Positions 8,849 through 19,900 of a stretch of 48,083 nt of DNA are shown in pieces. Within the stretch, counting starts at the first letter, position 1. Each line of letters opens with the position of its first letter. The notes beneath the pieces are model-generated. The model was not told the DNA's origin and did no database searches. It worked only from the letters and a program-made list of their open reading frames with translations. The stretch comes from Clostridiales bacterium (GTDB taxonomy: Bacteria > Bacillota > Clostridia > Oscillospirales > Ruminococcaceae): assembly GCA_012519635.1 (NCBI GenBank), contig JAAYPV010000034.1, positions 1 through 48,083 on the forward strand, given 5' to 3'. The translations under genes were made by a program, and so were the position numbers.

Positions 8849-9331
8849 CTATAAATCTTTGGGTAAAAATAATTTCTCTGCTTTCCTTTTTATTTTAAAA
8901 AATGTAGCTTCTTCATATTCAATTGGTTTAACATAAATACTTTTTATCCTTTTAAGATTTGCTCCAAGTATATCCGTAAAAAGCTGGTCACCTACAACAG
9001 CAAGCTGTGAAAAAGGAATATTCATTCGTATTTGTGCCTCATTAATACCCTTTGAAAGCGGTTTGCGCCCCTCTGAAACAAACTGTAATCCCAACATATC
9101 CGCAAATGGCTTAACTCTATAATCATGATTATTCGATACAATCATCAGCTTGATTCCAGCCCTTTTCATCGTATCAATCCACTCCAGCACTCCATCAGCT
9201 GGTTTCGGATTATCATGTGTTGTAAGGGTATTATCCAAATCCAGTATCAGCCCTTTAATCCCATTACCCTCCAACAATTCAGGCGTAATATCCAAAACAG
9301 ATTTCAACGCTATATTTGCCTTAAAAAGCAT
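8849..9331 (-). CDS. yqeG: YqeG-family HAD-IIIA phosphatase
   Basis: A 160-residue HAD-superfamily hydrolase with the catalytic DLDNTLTTHD motif (DxDxT), a VSNN motif II and GDQLFTDILGAN as the metal-binding motif. The YqeG family is widespread in Firmicutes; some related proteins dephosphorylate phosphatidylglycerolphosphate, but the substrate here is not shown. The start at 9331 has AAGGAG just upstream; the frame stays open for 40 codons before it, crossing the rpsU terminator, so the longer start is rejected. It is the probable first gene of yqeG-aroQ-pepP-efp, though no clear promoter was found in the 33 bases after the terminator, so readthrough may contribute. Confidence 0.87.
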   Translation of the reverse strand: MLFKANIALKSVLDITPELLEGNGIKGLILDLDNTLTTHDNPKPADGVLEWIDTMKRAGIKLMIVSNNHDYRVKPFADMLGLQFVSEGRKPLSKGINEAQIRMNIPFSQLAVVGDQLFTDILGANLKRIKSIYVKPIEYEEATFFKIKRKAEKLFLPKDL

Positions 9332-9363
9332 ATTAATCTCCTTATTTAATTGAAAACTAAATG

Positions 9364-9391
9364 TAAATAAAAAGCGAGCACAATGCTCGCC
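9364..9391 (-). terminator. Terminator after rpsU
   Basis: On the minus strand, GCGAGCA pairs with TGCTCGC around a 3-base loop (9390-9374) and is followed by TTTTTATTT. It lies about 70 bases downstream of the rpsU stop and just before yqeG. Confidence 0.8.
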
Positions 9392-9458
9392 TTTACCTTT
9401 TCTTTTCATAACGGCACTTAATATGCCCATATGTCCAATAATCACGGACAAATTATTA

Positions 9459-9632
9459 TTAATATTTACGCTTACGAGCTGCCTCAGATTTTTTCTTACG
9501 TCTTACTGAAGGCTTTTCGTAATGTTCTCTTTTACGAACTTCAGCAATTACGCCGTCCTTCGCACAAGATCTCTTAAATCTCTTAAGAGCTGTATCCAAA
9601 CTTTCATTTTTTCCTACACGAACTTCTGCCAC
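9459..9632 (-). CDS. rpsU: 30S ribosomal protein S21
   Basis: A 57-residue basic protein beginning [19 protein letters not shown] and ending AARKRKY, which matches bacterial S21 throughout. S21 sits on the small-subunit platform near the anti-Shine-Dalgarno region and aids initiation. The start is GTG at 9632, preceded by GGGAGGG eight bases away; the short length and GTG start make the gene easy to miss. It has its own promoter (9758-9786) and terminator (9364-9391), so it is a separate transcription unit between leuS and the yqeG operon. Confidence 0.96.
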   Translation of the reverse strand: MAEVRVGKNESLDTALKRFKRSCAKDGVIAEVRKREHYEKPSVRRKKKSEAARKRKY

Positions 9633-9757
9633 TTATTTCCCTCCCTTTGCCACTAAGACAGAGGTTTTTATACTTAAACGTTAAAGCAAATAGCTTAAAC
9701 GCCAGTTATCAACATCTTGAACTTATTTGAGCAATGCATTTTCATAACATATATATT

Positions 9758-9786
9758 ATATTATCACACAGCTTCTACATTGTCAA
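9758..9786 (-). promoter_or_regulatory. Sigma-A-type promoter for rpsU
   Basis: On the minus strand: TTGACA (9786-9781), 17-base spacer, TAATAT (9763-9758). It leaves a leader of about 120 bases before the GTG start of rpsU and lies within 20-50 bases after the leuS stop. Confidence 0.75.
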
Positions 9787-9804
9787 GACTTTATTAAAAC
9801 TTTG

Positions 9805-12213
9805 TCATCTTGCTACAAAATTAACCAGCTTATTTGGTACATATATTTGTTTTATAATACTTTTCCCATCTAATGCCTCTGCAATCTTAGGTGCTTTTTT
9901 GGCAACTTCCAAAACCTCATCCTGATTTAAATCCTTATTAACCATAATCCTATCCTTTACCTTGCCATTTATCTGGATTACAATCTCAACAGTGTCATCA
10001 ACGCAGAATGCCTCATCATATTTTACCCATGACTGCTGATTTAACACACCATCATAGCCTACAATTTCATACAATTCCTCAGTTATATGTGGTGCAAATG
10101 GATTAAGCATTATCAACAAATCTCTATATTCTTTTTTGTTAATTGTTCCAACTACATAAATATCATTTACCAATGCCATCATTGTAGCAATAGCGGTATT
10201 AAATTTTAAGCTTTCTATATCTTCAGATACCTTTTTAATAGCCTTATGGAAATTTGTCCTTAGCTCTTCACGATAATCATCGCCATCAATCAGGCAATCC
10301 TGTAATGCCCAGACTCTGTCCAAGAACCTCTTACATCCCTTTATGCTCGATGTACTCCAAGGAGCTGTCTTTTCAAAGTCACCAATAAACATTTCGTATA
10401 AACGCAATGTATCAGCGCCGTAAACCTTAATAACATCATCCGGATTAATTACATTTCCTCTTGATTTTGACATCTTCTGTCCATCTTCACCTAAAATCAT
10501 TCCATGACTTGTTCTCTTCATGTATGGCTCTTTTTGTGATGTAACATCAATATCATACAAGAACTTATGCCAAAAACGTGAATAAAGTAAATGAAGAGTT
10601 GTATGCTCCATTCCTCCATTATACCAGTCAACAGGCATCCAATAATTTAGTGCCTCTTTTGAAGCTAATGCCTCCTTATTATGTGGATCACAATATCTTA
10701 AATAATACCATGATGAACCAGCCCACTGTGGCATTGTATCTGTTTCACGCTTAGCCGGACCTCCGCAAGCAGGACAAGTTGTATTTATAAAGCTCTCAAG
10801 CGTTGACAATGGACTTTCACCATTATCAGTAGGCATATAGCTTTCAACCTCAGGCAATTTCAATGGCAATTCACTTTCTGGCAACGCAACATATCCACAT
10901 TTTTCACAATGAACAATAGGAATAGGCTCTCCCCAATAACGCTGGCGTGAGAAAACCCAGTCACGAAGCTTGTAATTTACCTTGCGAACACCCTTATTGT
11001 TTTCCTCAAGCCATTTTTTAATTTTCTCCTGTGCTTCCTCAACTGATAAACCGTTGAGAAATCCACTGTTAACCATAACACCTGTTTCACAGTCTGTAAA
11101 TGCTTCAACCTCAATGTTTCCGCCCTTTACAACCTCAACGATAGGCAAATTAAATGCCTTTGCAAAATCGTAGTCACGAGTATCATGTGCAGGTACAGCC
11201 ATAATTGCACCGGTTCCATATGACATAAGTACATAATCCGATATAAAAATTGGTATTGCCATATTGTTAACAGGGTTAACCGCCTTTACACCCTTTAGTT
11301 CAACACCTGTTTTTTCTTTCGCCATTTCAGTACGCTCAAAGTCGGATTTATGTGCTGCCTTCTCCTGATAATCCCTAATTTCATCAATATTTGAAAGCTT
11401 ATCAGCCCATTTTTCAATCAAAGGATGCTCAGGAGAAATTACCATATAAGTAGCACCAAATAGAGTATCTGGTCTTGTTGTATAAATCTTCAACACATCT
11501 CCAGTAGTTGTTATAAAATCAACCTCAGCTCCTGTTGAACGACCAATCCAGTTTGTCTGTGTAGCTTTAATCTTTTCAAGATAATCCACTTCTGACAAAT
11601 CATCAAGCAAACGCTGTGCATATTCAGTAATTTTTAGCATCCACTGTGACTTAACCTTGCGTACAACTTCACCGCCACAGCGTTCACATACTCCACCTAC
11701 AACTTCCTCATTTGCCAAAACAACCTTACATGATGTACACCAGTTTACAGCCATTTCCTTTTTATATGCAAGGTCCTTCTTGAACATCTGCAAGAAAATC
11801 CACTGTGTCCATTTAAAATATTCAGGATCAGTTGTATCAATTTCCCTATCCCAGTCAAAGGACAAGCCTAATGCCTTTAACTGCTCCTTAAATCGCTTAA
11901 TATTGTTTTCAGTAACGATTGCAGGGTGAATCTTATTCTTTATCGCATAATTTTCAGTTGGCAAGCCAAATGCATCCCATCCCATAGGAAAAAGAACATT
12001 ATATCCCTCCATACGCCTTTTCCTAGAAACAATATCCATTGCAGTATATGGACGAGGATGTCCTATATGCAACCCCTGACCAGATGGGTATGGGAACTCA
12101 ACCAACGCATAAAACTTTGGTTTTGTGTAATCATTTGTTGCTGAGAATGTCTTGTTCTCATCCCAATACTTCTGCCATTTCCTTTCAATCGAACTGAAAT
12201 CATATTTATTCAT
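9805..12213 (-). CDS. leuS: Leucyl-tRNA synthetase
   Basis: Charges tRNA-Leu with leucine. The 802-residue class Ia synthetase has the HIGH motif as [12 protein letters not shown], the KMSKS motif as KMSKSRGNV, a CP1 editing domain at about residues 220-400 with [11 protein letters not shown], zinc-type CxxC pairs near 160-180, and a C-terminal anticodon-binding domain. The ATG at 12213 is preceded by GGAG. rsfS lies 16 bases upstream on the same strand, so leuS is probably the last gene of the long minus-strand cluster. No T-box leader is visible in front of it. Confidence 0.98.
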   Translation of the reverse strand: MNKYDFSSIERKWQKYWDENKTFSATNDYTKPKFYALVEFPYPSGQGLHIGHPRPYTAMDIVSRKRRMEGYNVLFPMGWDAFGLPTENYAIKNKIHPAIVTENNIKRFKEQLKALGLSFDWDREIDTTDPEYFKWTQWIFLQMFKKDLAYKKEMAVNWCTSCKVVLANEEVVGGVCERCGGEVVRKVKSQWMLKITEYAQRLLDDLSEVDYLEKIKATQTNWIGRSTGAEVDFITTTGDVLKIYTTRPDTLFGATYMVISPEHPLIEKWADKLSNIDEIRDYQEKAAHKSDFERTEMAKEKTGVELKGVKAVNPVNNMAIPIFISDYVLMSYGTGAIMAVPAHDTRDYDFAKAFNLPIVEVVKGGNIEVEAFTDCETGVMVNSGFLNGLSVEEAQEKIKKWLEENNKGVRKVNYKLRDWVFSRQRYWGEPIPIVHCEKCGYVALPESELPLKLPEVESYMPTDNGESPLSTLESFINTTCPACGGPAKRETDTMPQWAGSSWYYLRYCDPHNKEALASKEALNYWMPVDWYNGGMEHTTLHLLYSRFWHKFLYDIDVTSQKEPYMKRTSHGMILGEDGQKMSKSRGNVINPDDVIKVYGADTLRLYEMFIGDFEKTAPWSTSSIKGCKRFLDRVWALQDCLIDGDDYREELRTNFHKAIKKVSEDIESLKFNTAIATMMALVNDIYVVGTINKKEYRDLLIMLNPFAPHITEELYEIVGYDGVLNQQSWVKYDEAFCVDDTVEIVIQINGKVKDRIMVNKDLNQDEVLEVAKKAPKIAEALDGKSIIKQIYVPNKLVNFVAR

Positions 12214-12229
12214 TTATTTCGACTCCTTC

Positions 12230-12589
12230 TTATTCTTCTCCCAAGAATTCATTAACATCAAGATACTCACCATCGGACCATAATCTTTCAAGCTTGTAGA
12301 AATCCCTTGTTTCCTTATAAAAGATATGGACAATAATATCAGAGTAATCAAGCACTATCCAGCTTGCACCATTATAGCCTTCAACTCTGGTTGGATTAAC
12401 GCCTGCCTTTGAAAGCTGATGCTCAACCTCATCTGCCAATGTTTTGGTATGTGTTGTACTTGTACCATTTGCAATTATAAAATAATCAGCTATTATTGTC
12501 AAATCCTTTATTCCGATTATCTGTATATCCTCAGCTTTTTTTGAATCAAGAGTCTTTACAATCCTCGTTATTACTTCCTTTTGTGTCAT
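12230..12589 (-). CDS. rsfS: Ribosomal silencing factor RsfS
   Basis: A 119-residue RsfS/YbeB/iojap protein that binds L14 on the 50S subunit and blocks subunit joining, lowering translation when nutrients are scarce. The family hallmarks ADYFIIANGTSTTHTKTLAD, EGYNGASWIVLDYSDIIVHI and FYKLERLW are all present. The ATG at 12589 is preceded by GGAGGCGTTT. It follows lcp by 20 bases and precedes leuS. The nadD-yqeK-lcp-rsfS string is conserved in Firmicutes. Confidence 0.95.
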   Translation of the reverse strand: MTQKEVITRIVKTLDSKKAEDIQIIGIKDLTIIADYFIIANGTSTTHTKTLADEVEHQLSKAGVNPTRVEGYNGASWIVLDYSDIIVHIFYKETRDFYKLERLWSDGEYLDVNEFLGEE

Positions 12590-12609
12590 AAACGCCTCCT
12601 ATTTATTTT

Positions 12610-13731
12610 TTAATTATATTCAGGTGCTCTACTATAATCTCTTGGAACATCCGGTAAATTTCCATTAATTATATCGCCAAAGGTGCTTGTGTCATCATCA
12701 AAGTAATCCGTAGTATTACGCAACTCATAAACTTCTAAATCGGCTGCATCAATATACTGTCCATTAGGTCTGAACTTCTCATTCAACAAATCAGCAACCT
12801 CTTGCTTATGTGCGCTATAAACTGATTGGCCTCTGTCAGTTGTAACATTACCCTCACCAGGTAGCATATAAAATGTACATTTATTCAAATCAAAATTCAA
12901 AACAATACCTGCCATTTCCTTCATCTCAGCTATCGACATATCTGTACTTACATTGTTTGCAACTGTCGGAATAAGCGATACTACCTCTGACAAGCCTAAA
13001 TCCTTAGCCTTCGCCATACAAGCTGCTAGGAATATTCTTTGAGTCTTCATACGGCCTAAATCGCCTTGTGCATATACTTTTCTATATCTTACAAACCATT
13101 CAGCCTGTTCTCCTGTCAGAACCTGTGGTCCTGGATTGATAACCTTACCACCCTCATAAATTATTTGTTCGGGGATATCAATAGGAACTCCCCCTACCTT
13201 GTCAACTATCTCAACAATGTCATCACAGCCAATTGCCGCATAGTAGTGAACAGGAAGTTGGAACTGTTTATTGATAGTCGTAACCACATTCTGAATTCCT
13301 GATTTATCCCCAGCAGCAGTATAAGCAGAATTTATCTTTTCTGTACTTCCCAAATTAGGAATATAAGTATCTCTCGGAATTTGTAAAATATTCATTTCAC
13401 TTGTTTTCTTATTTAAAGAAACCAACATGATTACATCTGTTCTGATTTCATCCTCATCAAAGCCTAAACAAAGAATATTGACATATTCAGCATTTACAGT
13501 ATCTTCATTTTTATTCTTATCCAAAGTTGCTGATTCACTGTTAGGATTTGCAAACAAACCATCATTGGAGTACGGACCCAAATCATCAAGTGGTTTCCAG
13601 TCCATAAGCAGCTGAAATCCCATTAATCCAACACAAACCACTCCTAATGTAATTACAACAGCGGAAATAATTCTTTCCTTAGTGTTCATTTTCCTACGCT
13701 TTTTTTTTCTTTTCTTTTTTTCATTTGCCAT
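12610..13731 (-). CDS. LytR-CpsA-Psr (LCP) family glycopolymer transferase
   Basis: A 373-residue membrane-anchored protein. A very basic cytosolic N terminus (residues 1-20, almost all Lys/Arg) is followed by one membrane segment (about 23-43) and an extracytoplasmic LCP domain (about 80-310) with the conserved arginine-aspartate pair in IPRDTYIPN and the motif WFVRYRKVYAQGDLGRMKTQR. LCP enzymes move anionic glycopolymers such as teichoic acid or capsule from lipid carriers to peptidoglycan. The ATG at 13731 is preceded by GGAG. It lies between yqeK and rsfS, its usual place in this cluster. Confidence 0.9.
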   Translation of the reverse strand: MANEKKKRKKKRRKMNTKERIISAVVITLGVVCVGLMGFQLLMDWKPLDDLGPYSNDGLFANPNSESATLDKNKNEDTVNAEYVNILCLGFDEDEIRTDVIMLVSLNKKTSEMNILQIPRDTYIPNLGSTEKINSAYTAAGDKSGIQNVVTTINKQFQLPVHYYAAIGCDDIVEIVDKVGGVPIDIPEQIIYEGGKVINPGPQVLTGEQAEWFVRYRKVYAQGDLGRMKTQRIFLAACMAKAKDLGLSEVVSLIPTVANNVSTDMSIAEMKEMAGIVLNFDLNKCTFYMLPGEGNVTTDRGQSVYSAHKQEVADLLNEKFRPNGQYIDAADLEVYELRNTTDYFDDDTSTFGDIINGNLPDVPRDYSRAPEYN

Positions 13732-13760
13732 TTTGCTTTCTCCTTAATTCAAACTAAATG

Positions 13761-14336
13761 TTATTTTCCCATTGCATATAAATAGCTGTTATAAGCTTCA
13801 ACTGTATGTCGTGGCAAATAAACATTTTTTTTAATAACACTGTGGATTGAATAAGCTATCGCTTCACGCATTGCTTCACTTATATCCGAATATGCAAGCC
13901 TTCTCATTTTCCCTAAATCCTTATAATCCCTATCTATCGAAATCAAATCAGCAAGATAAACTATCTCCTCAAATCTTGACATACCAGCACGACCAGTGGT
14001 ATGAAATCTGATTGCATTAAGTATCTCGCTATCCGTAACACCCAATTCATCCCTTACATAAACAGCACCCGCAATCGCATGCCATAAAGGTTTTGATGCA
14101 CGCTCGATATCATCAATTTTAAACTGACTGTTTTCAAGCAGCTTATGCTGTTCATCAAATGATAACTCCTTACACACATCGTGCATTAGTCCTGCAAAAT
14201 ATGCCTTCTTAGTATCCTCGCCATAAGCTTCAGCTAATTTCACACATTCTAATGCAACATTAAGGGAATGTATATACCTTTTTTCCGATAATCTTTGTTT
14301 AAGAAAAGCCTTTAGCTTTTTTGTGTCTATTTCCAA
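13761..14336 (-). CDS. yqeK: YqeK-type HD-domain Ap4A hydrolase
   Basis: A 191-residue HD-domain phosphohydrolase. Metal ligands appear in HSLNVALE, the HD pair in GLMHDVCKEL, and later histidines in WHAIAGA and RFHTTGRAG. YqeK enzymes split diadenosine tetraphosphate symmetrically into two ADP. The frame begins at a TTG at 14336, preceded by AGAGGTGG about six bases upstream. It is adjacent to nadD, with which it is almost always paired in Firmicutes, hence older annotations as a nicotinate-nucleotide enzyme partner. Confidence 0.9.
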   Translation of the reverse strand: MEIDTKKLKAFLKQRLSEKRYIHSLNVALECVKLAEAYGEDTKKAYFAGLMHDVCKELSFDEQHKLLENSQFKIDDIERASKPLWHAIAGAVYVRDELGVTDSEILNAIRFHTTGRAGMSRFEEIVYLADLISIDRDYKDLGKMRRLAYSDISEAMREAIAYSIHSVIKKNVYLPRHTVEAYNSYLYAMGK

Positions 14337-14381
14337 AAAACCACCTCTGAAAATAATTTAATCGTAAAACCCGCATTCCTT

Positions 14382-14993
14382 CTATTTATTAGTACCATCA
14401 GAATACAAGTTGTTCAACCTAATATATTTTACAACTTTTTTTTCTAAATAGCAAGAATATTCTTCATTATTTCTTATTTTTTTTCTAATTTCAGTAGATG
14501 ATAATTCAACTGGTCTTGCATTAAGAACATTTATCTCACCAAAGGCTGATAAAACCTCTGCCTTTTCATAAAGCCTCTTCATATCATCCTTCTTACGGGA
14601 AACAACAGCAAGTGCAGTATTTTTCAATATATCATCAAATCTAAACCATGTATCAAAGCTAAGTAGCATATCGCTTCCCAAAAGAAGGTATAGCTTATCA
14701 TCAGGATAAGCCTCCTTAAAATGCCTTATTGTGTAAACAGTATAGCTTACATCCTCCCTTTGAAGCTCAAAATCATTAACCTCAAAGCCATCAGAATCTG
14801 CTATTGCAAGCCTGCACATCTCAAGCCTGTCCTCATTGCTTTCAAATTCATCGTCATCCTTATGCGGCGGATTATTTGACGGAACAAAGATTACCTTATC
14901 AAGGCATAATTCATCCTTTACAACCTTTGCAAGATGAATATGCCCATTGTGTATTGGATTAAAGCTGCCTCCAAAAATTCCTATTTTTTTCAT
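14382..14993 (-). CDS. nadD: Nicotinate-nucleotide adenylyltransferase
   Basis: Makes deamido-NAD from nicotinate mononucleotide and ATP, a required step of NAD synthesis. The 203-residue protein has the nucleotidyltransferase signatures GGSFNPIHNGHIHLA near the N terminus and SSTEIRKKI near the C terminus. Its ATG shares one base with the TAA of yhbY (TAATG arrangement), which implies translational coupling. yqeK follows after 45 bases. Confidence 0.95.
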   Translation of the reverse strand: MKKIGIFGGSFNPIHNGHIHLAKVVKDELCLDKVIFVPSNNPPHKDDDEFESNEDRLEMCRLAIADSDGFEVNDFELQREDVSYTVYTIRHFKEAYPDDKLYLLLGSDMLLSFDTWFRFDDILKNTALAVVSRKKDDMKRLYEKAEVLSAFGEINVLNARPVELSSTEIRKKIRNNEEYSCYLEKKVVKYIRLNNLYSDGTNK

Positions 14994-15280
14994 TATAGTT
15001 CTATTACAGGCTCCTTTATATTTTTTCTGTAAAGCACAAGCTTGTTTCCAATAACCTGTACCACCTCAGAACCTGTTTTCTCTGCCAATTCCTCAGCGGC
15101 CTGCTTTGCGTTATAGCTTGAATTCTCAAGCACCTTTATCTTTACTAGCTCACGCACCCTTATAGCATCATCAACCTGTTTTATCAGCGTATCTTGAATA
15201 CCTCCCTTGCCTATTTGAAAAATAGTATCAGTTGTACTTGCAATACCTTTTAATTTAGCTCTTTGTTTACTTGTTAACAT
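14993..15280 (-). CDS. yhbY: YhbY-family (CRM domain) ribosome-assembly RNA-binding protein
   Basis: A 95-residue CRM-domain protein beginning MLTSKQRAKLKGIA and carrying the GKGG loop in FQIGKGGIQDTL, which contacts RNA. YhbY associates with pre-50S particles and is thought to assist subunit maturation. The ATG at 15280 is preceded by GGAG. It overlaps the nadD start by one base. The yhbY-nadD-yqeK-lcp-rsfS order is a standard Firmicute cluster. Confidence 0.93.
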   Translation of the reverse strand: MLTSKQRAKLKGIASTTDTIFQIGKGGIQDTLIKQVDDAIRVRELVKIKVLENSSYNAKQAAEELAEKTGSEVVQVIGNKLVLYRKNIKEPVIEL

Positions 15281-15318
15281 AAATTCTCCTTTAATTGTAT
15301 AAATTTAAAAAGGTTTTT

Positions 15319-15903
15319 TTATTCCCCAATCAATTTAACAAACTTTCTCATAGCATTTGCTCTGTGACTGACTGAATTTTTTTCTTCCGCTGAAATTTCA
15401 GCAAATGACTTATCTCCATACATAAAAATTGGGTCATATCCAAAACCGTTCTCTCCACGAGGCTCAAAGCCTATATATCCCTCACATTCACCACGAACAA
15501 TATGCTCTTTTCCATCCTTATCAATATAACAAATTACACTCACAAAACGAGCTGTTCGCTTTTCCATTGGAACACCCTCAAGCTCACTCAACAGCTTTTC
15601 ACATTTTTCCTTGTCAGTAGCATTCTCACCAGCATATCTGCTTGAATAGACGCCGGGAGCCTTATTCAAATAATCCACTTCAAGCCCACTATCATCAGCA
15701 ATGACAGCAGTTTTGTAAATCTGATATATCGCCCTTGCCTTCAATGCAGCATTCTCCTCAAAGGTCGTTCCTATTTCATCAACCTCAAGCGATATCCCAG
15801 CCTGTAACTGTGAAATAACGGTAAAACCCAATGGCTCAAGTATTTCCGATATTTCACGCAATTTATGATTATTATTTGACGCAAGTACAATTTTATTACT
15901 CAT
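15319..15903 (-). CDS. rdgB: XTP/dITP pyrophosphatase (RdgB/HAM1)
   Basis: Removes non-canonical purine triphosphates (XTP, dITP, ITP) so that they are not built into nucleic acid. The 194-residue protein has LASNNNHKLREI at the N terminus, the catalytic segment AVIADDSGLEVDYL and the C-terminal FGYDPIFMYGDKSFAE and SHRANAMRKF motifs. The ATG overlaps the end of ftsY by 8 bases (…GATGAGTAA…), indicating coupled translation. Length and motifs are standard. Confidence 0.95.
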   Translation of the reverse strand: MSNKIVLASNNNHKLREISEILEPLGFTVISQLQAGISLEVDEIGTTFEENAALKARAIYQIYKTAVIADDSGLEVDYLNKAPGVYSSRYAGENATDKEKCEKLLSELEGVPMEKRTARFVSVICYIDKDGKEHIVRGECEGYIGFEPRGENGFGYDPIFMYGDKSFAEISAEEKNSVSHRANAMRKFVKLIGE

Positions 15904-16834
15904 CTTCTACTTCCTCACCAGAATCTGATTTCTCAAACAATGCTGTTACAAAGCTTTTTGAATCAAATGGCTGTAAATCATCAATCTGTTCTCCGACACC
16001 TATAAGCTTTACAGGTATTCCTAATTCATTTTTAATAGAAATAACAATTCCACCCTTAGCAGTACCATCAAGCTTTGTTAACACTATTCCTGTGATATTA
16101 GCAACTTCACTAAACAATCTTGCTTGATTAACAGCATTCTGCCCAGTTGTGGCGTCAAGTACCAAAAGAACCTCCTTTGCACAACCCTCAGCCTGAGTTT
16201 CTATTATCCTGTTTATCTTTGCAAGCTCATCCATAAGGTTTTTCTTATTATGAAGTCGCCCAGCAGTATCGCATACCACAACATCACATTTTCTAGCCTT
16301 AGCTGCTGCAATAGCGTCATAAATCACTGCCGCAGGGTCTGAGCCCTCAGCATGCTTAATTATATCCACGCCAGCACGCTGTGTCCATACCTCAAGCTGG
16401 TCAATTGCAGCTGCTCTAAAAGTATCAGCTGCGGCAACCAAAACCTTTTTACCCTCCTGCCTAAAGTTATGACACATCTTACCAATTGTGGTGGTTTTAC
16501 CAGCACCATTCACTCCAATTACAAGTATAACTGATGGTGTTGTAGATAAATCAATTCCTACATCATCACCCATCATTTCAGAAACAATCTCCTGCAAAAG
16601 TCCCATTATCTCTGCAGGGTCTGTGACACCATATTCCTTAATTTTTTTTCTTAAGGCTTCACATATCTTAACAGAAGTTTCAACTCCAACATCACTTAAA
16701 ATCATAGTTTCCTCAAGCTGTTCAAAAAGCTCTTCATCAATTTTGGTGAAAGAGTTTACAACCCTTTCTATCTTCTTAACCATAGAGTTTTTAGTTTTAA
16801 GTAGACCCTGTTTAATTTTATTAAATATACCCAT
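15896..16834 (-). CDS. ftsY: Signal recognition particle receptor FtsY
   Basis: SRP-type GTPase that docks ribosome-nascent chain-SRP complexes at the membrane. It consists of an N domain (about residues 1-85) and a G domain with [14 protein letters not shown] (P loop), [20 protein letters not shown] and [10 protein letters not shown]. At 312 residues it lacks the long acidic A domain of the E. coli protein, as is usual in Firmicutes; a short basic N terminus may mediate membrane contact. It follows smc by 77 bases, matching the rnc-smc-ftsY order of Bacillus. Confidence 0.97.
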   Translation of the reverse strand: MGIFNKIKQGLLKTKNSMVKKIERVVNSFTKIDEELFEQLEETMILSDVGVETSVKICEALRKKIKEYGVTDPAEIMGLLQEIVSEMMGDDVGIDLSTTPSVILVIGVNGAGKTTTIGKMCHNFRQEGKKVLVAAADTFRAAAIDQLEVWTQRAGVDIIKHAEGSDPAAVIYDAIAAAKARKCDVVVCDTAGRLHNKKNLMDELAKINRIIETQAEGCAKEVLLVLDATTGQNAVNQARLFSEVANITGIVLTKLDGTAKGGIVISIKNELGIPVKLIGVGEQIDDLQPFDSKSFVTALFEKSDSGEEVEDE

Positions 16835-16911
16835 AAACTCTCCTTTACAACCTGAATAAATTTATTCCAATAATTCTTTTACTCCTTTATGGCAATCACA
16901 CCATTATAATA

Positions 16912-19900
16912 CTACCTTTCTTCCAAAAAATCAACCTGTTCCAGCTTCAATAGCTTTGACACACCATCTTCCTGCATAGTTACACCATATAAGACATTTG
17001 CAACCTCCATACTGCCTCGTCTATGTGTTATAAGAATAAACTGCGTTGTATCAGTGAATTTTTTAAGATACTGTGCGTACTTCAGCACATTTACCTCATC
17101 AAGTGCAGCGTCAATCTCATCAAGTATACAAAACGGTGCCGGTCTTACTGTCAAAATTGCAAAGTAAATTGCTATTGCAACAAATGCCTGTTCTCCACCT
17201 GAAAGTGAAATAAGATTTTTTATGACCTTTCCCGGAGGTGCAACAACAATTTCAATACCTGATTCTAAAACATTTTCAGGCTCACAAAGCACAAGCTCTG
17301 CCTTGCCTCCCCCAAAAAGCTCCACGAAAATTCGCTTGAACTGCTCATTGATATTATTAAAGCTATCTAGGAAAATTCGCTGCATTTCCTGCGTCAAATC
17401 CGCAATAAGCTTTTCCAGCTCTCTTTTAGACGCCTTGACATCATCAAGCTGTTCTGAGAGAAATTTATATCTTTCTGAAACCTCTTTGTACTCCTCAATT
17501 GCTGAAACATTGACATTTCCAAGTACCTTAATCTCAGCCTTCAGTTCATTAAGCTCCTTCCTTGCAGTTACCATATCGGTTATCTTCTCGGCAAAGGTCT
17601 GTGCCTCAGAACGGGATAACTCATATTCCTCCCACAATTGAGCGATAATACTGTCATAATCCTTTTGCTTTGATGCCTTTCTTTCATCCAATCTGCTTTT
17701 TTCCTGTAACAGCTTTTCACGCTCATAGCTGACAGACTTCATACCATTTCTTATTTCAGTAATGCTCTTTTCATATTCATCATGCAGCTTTCGTAGCTCA
17801 TTCAGCTTTTCAGCATTATCTGAAACAGTCTGCTTAGCCTGTTCTATAAGACTCTTACGCTCCTCAATTAGCCTTTCCTTTTCAACAATCAGCTTTTCCT
17901 GTTCGGCTATCTCAGCCAAAGCTTGTTTATATCTGATTTCAAAATCCTGCTTATTCTGCTTTAAAACTGCTATCTCACGCTCAGTGGCCTCCTTGTCCTT
18001 TGAAAGCTCCATCTGCCTGATTTTCAACTCTGATAGCTTTTCCACATACTCCTTTTGCTGTCCCTGTAAGCTCTCATGCCGTCCCTGTTGAGCGGAAATC
18101 TCTTTTTCAAGGGTAGCTATTTCATCATCTATATCTGCAAGCTCGCCTGTTAACCTCTGGATATTCTCAATATAGCATAAACGCCTTCCAGCCAGTGCCT
18201 GCAGTTGCCCTTCAGTATTTTCAAGCTGAGCCTGCATTTGCTTTTTCATGGAATTTAAGCGCGTATATTCAGACTGAAATCTAATTTTATCCTCAGCTAT
18301 ACTTGCTCTTTCCTCTTTTTCCTGTTCAATACAGTTAGCAAGCCTTATAGTATCATTTTTTAGCTTATTTACATTCTTCTCTAAATGCCTTTGAGTTGCA
18401 GTCAAGTCTATTATATCATCGTTTAATTTATTTATATCATTTTTCCTTGTAAGAATTCCACTTGAACGGATAGCTGAACCTCCTGTAAACGAGCCTCCTA
18501 CATTTATTACCTGACCATCAAGTGTAACAATCTTAAACTTATATCCATATTTTTTAGCGATAAATGTCGCACTGTCAATATTATCAGCTATTGCTATTCT
18601 TCCAAGCAATGAATTTATTATTCCATTATATACCGAATTAGTAGATATAATCTCATTCGCCATCGCTATAAATCCAGCCTCATTGCGTAAGTTTTCCTCA
18701 CTAAACGGATAGCCTTTAACAGATGTTATTGGCAAAAATGTTGCTCGTCCTGCCTGTTTTTCCTTTAACAGCTTAATGCAGCGTTTTGCAACACTCTCGT
18801 CATCAACAACAATGTTTTGCAATGCACCACCCAAAGCAGTTTCAACTGCTGTTGCATACTTATCCTCAGTCCTGATAAGCTGTACTATTGTTCCATGTAT
18901 CCCTTTTATTGATGAACTTTTTGAAAGCCTTATTATCTCTTTAACGCTTATAGCAAAGCCTTCCATGCTGTTTTCAAGGTCTATAAGCAGCTTTACTCTT
19001 TGTTGTTTTTCCTTCAGCTTAAGCATTACATCTTCAAATTTCTGCTTTTCTTCATCCAGCTTTTTCAATTTATTCTGATAAAGTGACATATAGCCATCAA
19101 TTTTATTTACCTGCTCCTGTTCAATTTCTGCAAGCCTGTCCATATCTTCCTTAAGCGAAGTTATTTCTTTATCATAGTCCGCTAATTCCTCTTGAAGCTC
19201 ACCCTTAAGGGCATTATCCCTTTCAAGCTGCTCTTCCGTCTCTTTAATGGATAGCTCTGATGAAATTATATTTACCTTATATTCACTTTGCTTTATATAG
19301 AGTGCATTAAGCCTGCTTTCAGCATTATCAAAGGATTTCCCAATATTCTCTACTTCAGTTTCAATATCAGCAAACTTCTTAGAAACTTCCTTTATTTGTT
19401 CATCTAGCATTTGCTGATTTTCAAATATTTCTGCAAGCAGCTCCTCCTGCTCCTTTATCCTTTCTTCAGTATTAACAACTAAGTTCTGCTCGTCATTTTG
19501 CTTTAATTTTATTGAATCAATATTATTCTTACTATGTAAAATATCATTTTTAAACACCGCTATGTCCGAGCTATACTCCATTGATTTTTTTTCAATCTCA
19601 ACGGTTTTAGCACGAATTCTTTCAATTTCAGCAGAGGTTTCCTGCATTTTTCGATAGCCTTGACGAATTTTCTCTTCTTCCTGTTCAAGCTGATTTTCAA
19701 TATTCTCATACTGGACATTGCAGATAAGGATATCCTCTTGAATTTTCTCAATTTCAGTCTTTAACCCATCAAGCCTGTTTATAAAAACAGATATTTCCAA
19801 TCTTTTTTTCTTATCAGCAAGCACAAGAAACCTTTCAGCCTTTTCCGATTGAATTCTAAGTGGCTCAACTCTTGCCTCAAGTTCACTTACAATATCATTA

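Noticed and set aside
9332-9451. Longer N terminus for YqeG
   Set aside because: The 40 extra codons cross the rpsU terminator hairpin and do not resemble the family; the ATG at 9331 has a proper ribosome binding site.
9805-12589. T-box leader for leuS
   Set aside because: leuS is 16 bases behind rsfS inside an operon, and no T-box sequence or terminator lies upstream of it.
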